Notes under the pieces: model-generated
Seen by the model: the letters and a program-made list of their open reading frames with translations, nothing else
What the model was told of the DNA's origin: nothing
Databases searched by the model: none
Assembly (NCBI GenBank): GCA_017452945.1
Contig: JAFTLD010000096.1
Location: forward strand, 1-21,915
Source of the DNA: Clostridia bacterium
GTDB lineage: Bacteria > Bacillota_A > Clostridia > Oscillospirales > CAG-272
DNA: 21,915 bases
Direction: 5' to 3'
Program-made: the position numbers and the translations under genes
Shown: piece by piece, positions 12,906-19,854 of the stretch
Position numbering within the stretch: the first letter of the stretch is position 1
Layout: every line of letters begins with the position of its first letter

Positions 12906-15844
12906 CAGTCCTTCTTTTTGCCAAGTGCGATCGCACACATACCGATCAGCGCAAGCATCATCATGCCGCCTGCAATTGTCTTACAGCCTTCTTCTGCCTC
13001 GGTCTCGGTTTCTGTTTCAGGATCGGTCTCGGTATCTGTGGTTACAACGGTTTCGGGATCGGTCACAGCCTCGGTATCGGTGGTTTCGTTACCGAAATCG
13101 TAGTTATCTTCCCCTGCAGCCTTTTCAGCCATGGTGATCACCTTTGCGGGGGTGATATCGGTGGTAACACCGGGAATATAGTTCTGATATACGTAGTTAA
13201 GTCTGCCAAGAGGCGCCATATCACCGTCGATGTAGAAATCAGCCATTTCGTCAAGCAGTGTGTCACTGTCAGCCCACTTGAACTGCATGCACAGCTGGTT
13301 GTAGTAGGTCACACCGATCATTTCCATGGGAACAGCAATCATCATCTGATTGTCCTTGACACGGTAGGAAACGGTACCGCAATCGGTAAAGCCGTACGCA
13401 CCGTCCGTACCGGAATACTTGGCAACGCTGGTGGTAAAGTCTTCGTTTGCATTGTAGTTCACAACGTAATCATAGCCATACCAGCCGGTTTCAACGTTGC
13501 CGTCCACATCCAGGAACAGCTGCATCCAGGAGGTGCCTGCAACAGGCTTGGAAATATCGTTTGCGCACTGTACGTAGAAGTACAGGTATGTGGTATCCTG
13601 AGTCACCTTGGAGGAAACGATATCGTTTCTGCCGGTGGTATTGGTCATGGTTTGCTTGCCAAACGCCATACCGTTACGGTCAACGGTATCACCCTCAACG
13701 TCATAGTAGGTAACGGCCACGTTATCCCACTGTGCAAAATCACCGGTCACGTTGATAGGATTACGTGCATCCTGTACGATCACGGGTGCTGCACCCTTGA
13801 GTGCCTGTACGTTGAAGATCAGCTGCATATAGTAATTATCGAAGTAGTAGTCGGTAATGGTCATTTCCACGTCGCGGGAGAACTCCAGCGAAGAGGTATC
13901 AATAAAACAGATTGAGCCGTCATTGGTACCCTGACGCTGTGCCACCCATTCGTTCCAGCCGGTAACCAGCACGTACTTGGCATCCTGGATCAGCGCTCTG
14001 TCAAACTGATACTGGAAGTTGATACCCAGCTTGTAGGAATCCTCTGTCAACAGATCATAAGTACCGTTATAGGAACGGCCGCGGTTTGTGCGGTCCCCGT
14101 AGAATGCAGAGTCACTGAAACGAACAGTACCTGCATGCTGTGCCATGGAAACGCTGATGGCTTCTCTCTCACCGTCATTGGTCTTGAAAATTCTCTGCGG
14201 CCACGTGAAGTCCATCCAAGGCCATGCATTATTCTTAGTATTTTCGTTGGGCCACTGAGGCAAACGGATCGTAAAGAAGTCGTTGACGTTGTCGCTCTCT
14301 TCAGCAATGATCAGAGGCTTGCCATCCACGTACAGCCAAGTATCGGGATACTGGTTCTTGGCGTAGATCTTGTTATACAGTCTGTTAACAACGTCTTTAC
14401 TGCTGGAGTGGGTGTAGAACACGATCTGGGGTGCATCATAGCCCTGCTCGTTCATTTCATGGCAAACCTCCATGAGCTTGATGGCATTGTTGTAATATTC
14501 ATAGCCGTTGGTTACGTCAATGTAAAGGAAGTCAACGTTTGCATTGGAGAGCAGCTCCATATGCTTACGCATGACCCACTGGTCGCTGGAATAATAATAA
14601 CCGTACAGGGGCTCTGCGAAGTAGTGCATCTGTCCAACGGGGCCCCATGCATTGCAGGTTTTGGTATTAAACGCATCCTTACCGTATTTTTCTACGATAT
14701 GCGTCATGTCCCATACACCCGTATCCTGGTGCTCACCCATCCACAAGAAGTAGAAAATACCCACGTAGTGCTCACCGTTTTCACCGTAAACACCGACCGT
14801 CTTAGGTTTGGAGGTAGACTGCTTGTGGTTTGTGGTGGTATACTGGGAATACTGCGTATACAGGCTTCTGCCAAGGTCATCGGTACCTGCATAACCGCCA
14901 AATACGTAATTGACGTTATTGGGAACGGTGTAGCTGACAGTTTCGCCATTGAGCAGATAAGAAATGGTCACCTCGGTACCGTCAGCAGAAACTGCATACT
15001 GCACGCTGCCAGCCTGGGTATCTACCGAGAAAGTAGGCAGCTCGGAGGGGGTAGGATCGCTCCATTCCACTTCCTTGTTCGCTTCTTCCTCTTCCTGGCG
15101 TTTGGATTCCTCCTCTGCCTTAAGCTGCTCCTCATACGCTAAGTACTTCTTATACTCTTCAATATTGAAGTTGTTTGCATCCTCTTCGGTTGCAAAGAAA
15201 GCAATGTAGGCAATATCAATGGTGGTCTCGCCATTGACAAACGAGCCGTTCGCCAAAGGGTCAAGACGCATGATGTTGATCGAAGCATTTGAGGTTGCCC
15301 AAGAGTCGATATAGATGATCTGCTTTTCCCATTCGCCTGTTGCATTCCAAGCCCAGCTCTTGTGAGAGCCGTTCTGACCCATCTGCACTCCGTCACTTCT
15401 CTGTATGAAAAGCTCACCCTGTGCTTTGCAATCGGTACGGAAATAGAACAACACATACTGTGCGTCCGAGCACTTGGTATTGGGCTGGCTGAGCCACAAG
15501 TAGGGGTCGTTGCCCGTGATCACGAAGGAATAATAACCGTCCTTCTCGCTGTGCAGCGTGTCGTGACCGTTCTGGAAACCATTCGAGGTATCCGACAAGC
15601 TGAAATCATATAGCAAACTCGGCTTGGAGGTTTCAAACACGGTGGAATCGGACGCGCTGACCGAAAGATCGGTCATGGTCAGTTTGTTGCCGGTGGTTGC
15701 AGTGGAATTCGCTGTGGAAAGATTGGTCAGCGAGGTAACCACGTCCGAATCGGCCGAGGACTCACGGCTCATCACAACTGCGCCTGCAACAAAAGCAACA
15801 CACAGCAACAAAGCCGCGCTCAAAAGCAATACTCTTTTTTTCAT
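12905..15844 (-). CDS. Cell-surface GH99-like glycoside hydrolase with CBM9-like domain and C-terminal anchor, 979 aa
   Basis: Starts at the ATG at 15844, which has AAAGGAA upstream and opens a clear signal peptide (MKKRVLLLSAALLLCVAFVAG); an earlier ATG at 15889 adds only a basic extension. Domains: an N-terminal beta-rich region (about 75-220), a charged Lys/Glu helix (225-258), then a TIM-barrel-like region (about 350-660). That region has YVGIFYFLW (360-368), FLYIDVTNG and GWNEW (629-633), resembling GH99/GH71 and WbsX-type enzymes. A sugar-binding domain of CBM9/DOMON type follows (about 700-890; TGRNDIV, LFLDVDGNVETGW). The tail has a Thr/Glu-rich run, a lone C954, a hydrophobic segment and KKKD. 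The substrate is unknown; endo-mannan or glucan cleavage is only inference. Confidence 0.72.
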   Translation of the reverse strand: MKKRVLLLSAALLLCVAFVAGAVVMSRESSADSDVVTSLTNLSTANSTATTGNKLTMTDLSVSASDSTVFETSKPSLLYDFSLSDTSNGFQNGHDTLHSEKDGYYSFVITGNDPYLWLSQPNTKCSDAQYVLFYFRTDCKAQGELFIQRSDGVQMGQNGSHKSWAWNATGEWEKQIIYIDSWATSNASINIMRLDPLANGSFVNGETTIDIAYIAFFATEEDANNFNIEEYKKYLAYEEQLKAEEESKRQEEEEANKEVEWSDPTPSELPTFSVDTQAGSVQYAVSADGTEVTISYLLNGETVSYTVPNNVNYVFGGYAGTDDLGRSLYTQYSQYTTTNHKQSTSKPKTVGVYGENGEHYVGIFYFLWMGEHQDTGVWDMTHIVEKYGKDAFNTKTCNAWGPVGQMHYFAEPLYGYYYSSDQWVMRKHMELLSNANVDFLYIDVTNGYEYYNNAIKLMEVCHEMNEQGYDAPQIVFYTHSSSKDVVNRLYNKIYAKNQYPDTWLYVDGKPLIIAEESDNVNDFFTIRLPQWPNENTKNNAWPWMDFTWPQRIFKTNDGEREAISVSMAQHAGTVRFSDSAFYGDRTNRGRSYNGTYDLLTEDSYKLGINFQYQFDRALIQDAKYVLVTGWNEWVAQRQGTNDGSICFIDTSSLEFSRDVEMTITDYYFDNYYMQLIFNVQALKGAAPVIVQDARNPINVTGDFAQWDNVAVTYYDVEGDTVDRNGMAFGKQTMTNTTGRNDIVSSKVTQDTTYLYFYVQCANDISKPVAGTSWMQLFLDVDGNVETGWYGYDYVVNYNANEDFTTSVAKYSGTDGAYGFTDCGTVSYRVKDNQMMIAVPMEMIGVTYYNQLCMQFKWADSDTLLDEMADFYIDGDMAPLGRLNYVYQNYIPGVTTDITPAKVITMAEKAAGEDNYDFGNETTDTEAVTDPETVVTTDTETDPETETETEAEEGCKTIAGGMMMLALIGMCAIALGKKKD

Positions 15845-15902
15845 GTTACGTTCCTTTCTTTTCCTGAAAGTTATGCACCGTAAAGGCACATTGATACATT
15901 AC

Positions 15903-15931
15903 ATTATAGCAAAAATTACACCGAAATGCAA
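15903..15931 (-). promoter_or_regulatory. Probable promoter of the GH99-like operon
   Basis: On the minus strand, -10 TATAAT (15908-15903) with a 17-base spacer to TTGCAT (15931-15926). The -35 hexamer matches consensus at only 4 of 6 positions and lies inside the loop and stem of the preceding terminator, so the two signals overlap. Confidence 0.55.
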
Positions 15932-15945
15932 GAGCATTTCGGTGT
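15918..15945 (-). terminator. Terminator of the HMA-P-type ATPase operon
   Basis: A perfect 12-bp stem ACACCGAAATGC/GCATTTCGGTGT with a 4-base loop, 27 bases after the ATPase stop. On the minus strand it is followed by AATTTTT. Confidence 0.88.
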
Positions 15946-15971
15946 TTTTGGATACTTGTACAAATATTCGA

Positions 15972-17921
15972 TTACTTTTTTGGAACATATAACGCACGCA
16001 TAGCGTTCAGCACCGCCAGGATCATCACGCCCACGTCGGCAAAGATAGCAACAATGGCAGGCAACGTACCCACAAAGGGCAACAAACTCCACACAAGCAC
16101 TACCAGCTTGACACCAATAGCGAATACGATGTTCTGTTTTACTATGCGAAGCGTTCTGCGGCTGATCTGAATGGCGGTTGCAACCTTGGAGGGCTTATCG
16201 TCCATGAGCACCACGTCGGCCGCTTCAATCGCGGCATCCGACCCGAGCGCACCCATGGCAATACCGATGTCGCCTCGTGCAAGCACGGGAGCATCGTTGA
16301 TACCGTCGCCCACGTACACAACCTTTCGCTTGTCTGATTTCTCTGCCAAAAGCTGTTCGAGCTTAGCAACCTTCCCCTCAGGTAACAGTTCACTGTGCAC
16401 CTCGTCCACACCGAGAGCCGCGCCAATCGCTTTTCCCGTTGCCGATGCGTCCCCTGTCAGCATGACCGTCTTTTTGATGCCCAAACGGTGCAGCTTTTCA
16501 ATACCCGCTTTGGCATCCGGCTTGATCTCGTCGGACACGATGATGTGTCCCTCGTATTCACCGTCCACCGCAACGTGCACCACGGTTCCCACAGCGTCAC
16601 ATTCGTGCCACTGCGCACCGATGCTGCGCATGAACTTGCGGTTGCCCACGCATACCTGCTTGCCGTCGATCATGGCCTTGATGCCGTGACCTGCAATCTC
16701 GCGCACCTCGCCTACGCGGCTGTTGTCCACTTCCTTGGCGTATGCCTGCTTGAGCGAGCGGGAGATCGGATGATCCGAATAGCTCTCAGCCGTGGCTGCC
16801 AGATCCAAGAGCGCATGCTCGTCGATCCTTTCGGGATGGATTGCCGTGACCTTGAAATTACCCTTGGTCAGCGTACCTGTCTTATCGTAAACAACGGTTT
16901 CGGCTTTGGCAAGTGCCTCCAAATAATTCGAACCCTTGATCAGAATGCCCACACGAGAAGCTCCTCCGATACCGCCAAAGAAGGACATAGGCACCGAGAT
17001 AACCAGCGCACAGGGACAGGAAATGATCAGAAAATTGATCGCACGTAAGATCCATTCGCTCCACGGTGCACTCTCAAAGCCACCGATCAAGCCTATGATC
17101 ACGGGCGGCAGCACCGCCAGCGCGGCTGCCGAGCAGACCACGATGGGTGTGTACCAACGGGCAAAACGGGTAATGTACGCCTCGCTCTTGGACTTTTTAT
17201 CTCCTGAAGTTTCAACCAATTCCAAAATTTTGGAAACCGTGGACTCTCCGAATTCCTTTTCCACACGCACGCGCAAAACACCGTTCATGTTGATGCATCC
17301 GCTGATCACACCGTCCCCGACTCCAACGTCACGCGGATTGGATTCACCGGTCAGGGCAACCGTGTTCAGGCTGCTTGCACCTTCGATGACAGTACCGTCC
17401 AGCGGCACCTTCTCTCCCGGCTTGATGACAATGACGTCGCCCACCGCAACCTCGTCGGGTGCGACTTCCTCTACCTTGCCGTCGCGCTCAAGGTTAGCGG
17501 TATCGGGGCAGATCTCCATCAGCGCGGCAATCGCGTTTCTGCTCTTGCCTACCGCAATGCTTTGGAACAGCTCACCCGTCTGGTAAAGCAGCATGACCAT
17601 GACCGCTTCCATGTATTCGGGCTCCTGATCGGGGAAAAGACCGATCGAAAGCACGCCCACCGTCGCAACTGCCATCAGGAAGTTTTCGTCGAATACCTGT
17701 CCGTGGAAAATCCCGCGAATGGCCTTCCAAAGGATATCGTAGCCGATGATAAAATATGGCACGAGATAACACAGAGCCGCTGCCCAATCAGGCAGATGGA
17801 TATGTCCGTGATTTTCACCGAAATGGCTGTGTCCGCCGATCAGCACGTGGCAAAGCACCAATAACGCTGCAGACAGGATGATGCGGACAAGCACTTTTTT
17901 CTGACTTTTTTTGAGCTTCAT
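15972..17921 (-). CDS. cadA: Zn/Cd/Pb-type heavy-metal P1B-ATPase
   Basis: A 649-residue membrane metal pump. It has TGES (191-194), the transmembrane metal site CPC (302-304), phosphorylated D346 in DKTGTLTKG, the HP motif in SDHPISRS (H384), GDGINDAP (538-545), K605 in the segment IGVKL and D629 in FADVG. The CPC/K/D combination marks the P1B-2 class exporting Zn2+, Cd2+ or Pb2+. It lacks an N-terminal metal-binding domain; that function is provided by the separate gene just upstream, whose stop overlaps this start (TAATG). A His-rich stretch HSHFGENHGHIH (31-42) follows the first membrane helix, likely on the outside. Which metal is physiological cannot be told. Confidence 0.92.
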   Translation of the reverse strand: MKLKKSQKKVLVRIILSAALLVLCHVLIGGHSHFGENHGHIHLPDWAAALCYLVPYFIIGYDILWKAIRGIFHGQVFDENFLMAVATVGVLSIGLFPDQEPEYMEAVMVMLLYQTGELFQSIAVGKSRNAIAALMEICPDTANLERDGKVEEVAPDEVAVGDVIVIKPGEKVPLDGTVIEGASSLNTVALTGESNPRDVGVGDGVISGCINMNGVLRVRVEKEFGESTVSKILELVETSGDKKSKSEAYITRFARWYTPIVVCSAAALAVLPPVIIGLIGGFESAPWSEWILRAINFLIISCPCALVISVPMSFFGGIGGASRVGILIKGSNYLEALAKAETVVYDKTGTLTKGNFKVTAIHPERIDEHALLDLAATAESYSDHPISRSLKQAYAKEVDNSRVGEVREIAGHGIKAMIDGKQVCVGNRKFMRSIGAQWHECDAVGTVVHVAVDGEYEGHIIVSDEIKPDAKAGIEKLHRLGIKKTVMLTGDASATGKAIGAALGVDEVHSELLPEGKVAKLEQLLAEKSDKRKVVYVGDGINDAPVLARGDIGIAMGALGSDAAIEAADVVLMDDKPSKVATAIQISRRTLRIVKQNIVFAIGVKLVVLVWSLLPFVGTLPAIVAIFADVGVMILAVLNAMRALYVPKK

Positions 17922-18142
17922 TACTTAATGATCACCTTGCAATCGGAATCGACCTTCTTGACTGCCTTGACGATCTGGGGAATGATCTCGTCAAACTTGT
18001 CCTCGTCTGCTTCGACAGTCAATCTCTGCGCCATAAAGCTGACGCTTGCGTAGGTCACGCCCTCGATCTTCTTGATGCCCTCTTCCATCTTGGCAGCGCA
18101 ATGTGCGCAATCCAAATCTTCCATTTTGAATACTTTTTTCAT
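17921..18142 (-). CDS. Heavy-metal-associated (HMA) domain metallochaperone, 73 aa
   Basis: A small cytoplasmic CopZ-like protein whose single ferredoxin-like HMA fold carries the metal-binding motif DLDCAHCAAKME (CxxC at residues 11-14). It begins at the ATG at 18142, preceded by AAGGAGG; longer in-frame extension has no site and runs across the promoter. Its stop overlaps the start of the P-type ATPase by one base, so the chaperone and pump are translationally linked. The Asp next to the CxxC (DCAHC) is a feature of Zn/Cd-type rather than Cu-type HMA domains, matching the pump's class. Confidence 0.88.
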   Translation of the reverse strand: MKKVFKMEDLDCAHCAAKMEEGIKKIEGVTYASVSFMAQRLTVEADEDKFDEIIPQIVKAVKKVDSDCKVIIK

Positions 18143-18178
18143 AATAACCTCCTTAAAAAGCCTATTTTTCTGCTTAGC

Positions 18179-18207
18179 ATTATACTCCAAAATAATATTT
18201 TTGTCAA
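18179..18207 (-). promoter_or_regulatory. Consensus promoter of the HMA-cadA operon
   Basis: On the minus strand, -35 TTGACA (18207-18202), spacer of exactly 17, -10 TATAAT (18184-18179). I did not identify a metal-regulator operator inside the spacer. Confidence 0.87.
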
Positions 18208-18253
18208 GTGAAAGTACGAAATTGCAGGATGAACGTGGGCACAAAGATCATTG

Positions 18254-18357
18254 TGTAGGGGAAGATATTATCTTCCCGCCCGTAAACAGTTTACGAACGG
18301 ATCATCCCGAACGCCAACCTCCCCATCGCGGGCGGGAAGGTAATACCTTCCCCTACA
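18254..18357. repeat. Palindromic element B, 104 bp with 29-bp inverted ends
   Basis: Bases 18254-18282 and the reverse complement of 18329-18357 match at 27 of 29; the tip reads TGTAGGGGAAG. Each arm is itself a small hairpin (GGGAAGATATTATCTTCCC-like), and a further palindrome TAAACAGTTTA lies inside. It starts soon after the HMA-cadA promoter in a 550-base gap with no gene. Confidence 0.75.
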
Positions 18358-18461
18358 TTTTTTATTGTCGCGGGCATAGTGATAAAACCGGTATCCCCGA
18401 CTGTCCGTAAAAAATGTAACCAAGTCTCAGCAGACATTGAGAGAAGCCATCACAGATCCCA

Positions 18462-18490
18462 CTGCGAAATTCCCTCCGCTCAGGATGACA
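18462..18490 (-). repeat. Fragment resembling the dispersed TGTCATCCTGAGCG repeat
   Basis: On the minus strand this reads TGTCATCCTGAGCGGAGGGA and continues AATTTCGCAG, the pattern of short dispersed intergenic repeats seen in many bacterial genomes. The rest of 18358-18660 is AT-rich with a small hairpin (GAAAATA/TATTTTC near 18540) but no gene that I can support. Confidence 0.45.
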
Positions 18491-18661
18491 CTCGGGGGAT
18501 GGTCCATGCCCTCTTGACACCCTTTGAAAAAAGCTAAAATGAAAATACAAAATATTTTCATCTTTTTTCAAAAAACCATGGACTTTTTGCAAAAAAAATG
18601 CGTCGATATAAGTGAAAGGATAACGCAACTGTGGTTCCGACCCGATTTTTGGTCACTTTCC

Positions 18662-18693
18662 GGGATAAACGGTCAAAATTTGGGATAAACGGT
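18662..18693 (+). promoter_or_regulatory. Tandem 12-bp direct repeats GGGATAAACGGT, candidate regulator site
   Basis: Two identical copies at 18662-18673 and 18682-18693, 20 bases start to start (about two helical turns). The second ends two bases before the -35 box. This is typical geometry for an activator or a cooperative regulator. The regulator is unknown. Confidence 0.6.
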
Positions 18694-18695
18694 AT

Positions 18696-18724
18696 TTGAC
18701 AGCACGCGCGTGTCATGGTATAAT
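18696..18724 (+). promoter_or_regulatory. Consensus promoter of the unknown lipoprotein gene
   Basis: -35 TTGACA (18696-18701), spacer of exactly 17, -10 TATAAT (18719-18724) with extended -10 TGG. The spacer holds a perfect 10-bp palindrome CACGCGCGTG (18703-18712), a possible operator. Confidence 0.85.
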
Positions 18725-18758
18725 CATAATAAAGACAAGAATCAAGGAGGCTTTGCAT

Positions 18759-19628
18759 ATGAAAAAACTACACAATCATATTCGCATTATTTGCACCGTA
18801 CTGCTCTGCCTGATGCTGACTTCTGCCCTGTGCGGCTGTGCAAGAATCCTTCGGGGCGAGGAGTACATCGTTTATCCCTGCTATTTTAACCAAGACGTAG
18901 AGGGCGTCGACGGCAAGGCGATCCGTGACCTTTTGGATAAAGAGGGTTGGGTACGCGTGCAGCCAGAATCGGACGAGGATGAGGACAAGCCGCTGTATGA
19001 AAACAGCAAGATCTATTCGTATCACACGGGCGAAGAACAGGCGGATCAAAGAAGATTGATCATCATTCACGAATTTGAAAACGCCGAGCAAGCCGAGGCT
19101 GTCTATCTGGAAAACTTGACACTTACCGTTTTTGCGGGAGAATTTCCCCTTGATCATTCCATGTATCAAATGGAACTGCGCATATCCAACTGCGTTATCA
19201 TGACGATCAGAAACGCACACGTAATGCTGTTTGACATGCTTGATCTCGGAGAGATACGCTCTCTGCAAGCATTTGAAAACGTGACGCATCAATCCATCAA
19301 AAGCCCCAAGAGCGTGGATATTGAGGCCGTGCGCGCCAAGATGGAGGCAGACGGATACCAATTCCATCCTTCCGTGATGTACGAGGAAGGCGAAGAGAAT
19401 TATTCCAACACGTACATTATCGTTTCTCCCGAGCAAGATCGCGCGTACGCCTTCACGCAAGGGCAAAGGCTCCAAAACGGGCGTTCCAACACGTATCTCA
19501 GCGTAGATCTGGTCTGCGATATTGAAAAAGTTTTAGTCGGTATGCACGTGGTCGATTTCAAGGACGGCAGCAGCATTATTTGCTATGGAGAATCGTTTGA
19601 GGAGATCAGGGAGTATTTTGAAGAATAA
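18759..19628 (+). CDS. Lipoprotein of unknown function, 289 aa
   Basis: The start is the ATG at 18759, behind AAGGAGG; an earlier in-frame ATG at 18696 lies inside the promoter. The signal peptide ends in a lipobox (LTSALCGC, C27 lipidated), so the mature protein is anchored to the outer face of the membrane. The body seems to hold two similar alpha/beta halves: each has a strand-rich part after a segment like GKAIRDLLDKEGWVRVQP (about 50-67) and VDIEAVRAKMEADGYQFHP (about 187-206). This suggests an internal duplication. I do not recognise a family or active site. It is a single-gene unit with a striking operator-like region. Confidence 0.75.
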   Translation: MKKLHNHIRIICTVLLCLMLTSALCGCARILRGEEYIVYPCYFNQDVEGVDGKAIRDLLDKEGWVRVQPESDEDEDKPLYENSKIYSYHTGEEQADQRRLIIIHEFENAEQAEAVYLENLTLTVFAGEFPLDHSMYQMELRISNCVIMTIRNAHVMLFDMLDLGEIRSLQAFENVTHQSIKSPKSVDIEAVRAKMEADGYQFHPSVMYEEGEENYSNTYIIVSPEQDRAYAFTQGQRLQNGRSNTYLSVDLVCDIEKVLVGMHVVDFKDGSSIICYGESFEEIREYFEE

Positions 19629-19673
19629 GATTCAGCCAAGACGAATTTCACGCATCATCTTTTAGAAAACGTA

Positions 19674-19733
19674 GGGACGTGCATTGCACGTCCCTTATGT
19701 ACGAATGGGACGACCGATGGTCGCCCCATTCGG
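19674..19733 (+). repeat. Two adjacent hairpins in the gap after the lipoprotein gene
   Basis: First hairpin 19674-19696 is a perfect 11-bp stem AGGGACGTGCA/TGCACGTCCCT with a 1-base centre. The second, 19703-19733, pairs CGAATGGGACGACC with GGTCGCCCCATTCG allowing one G-T pair. No T-tract follows either, so they look like intergenic palindromic repeats rather than classic terminators, though they may end the lipoprotein transcript. The rest of 19629-19854 shows no gene. Confidence 0.6.
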
Positions 19734-19795
19734 CTGTTAGAATGACAAACCCCCGGGCGGAATCACTTGGACCAATCACTTTTTGCATCTTGCTC

Positions 19796-19824
19796 TTTAC
19801 TTTTCCCCTTGATTATGATATACT
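19796..19824 (+). promoter_or_regulatory. Probable promoter of the GH127-like gene
   Basis: -10 TATACT (19819-19824) with a 17-base spacer to TTTACT (19796-19801), a 4-of-6 match to the -35 consensus. The start codon at 19855 has GGAGG upstream. Weaker than the other promoters in the window, so activation may be needed. Confidence 0.5.
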
Positions 19825-19854
19825 GAAAGCATCAAACAAACGGAGGTATTTCCC

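Noticed and set aside
12905..13103. Ser/Val-rich repeat frame on the plus strand near 13000
   Set aside because: It is the complement of the Thr/Glu-rich spacer of the surface hydrolase, whose short GACAGAAAC-like codon repeats produce an apparent repeat protein.
18358..18660. A small RNA gene in the long gap
   Set aside because: No consensus promoter plus terminator pair brackets a defined unit; only a weak AT-rich hairpin and dispersed-repeat remnants are visible.
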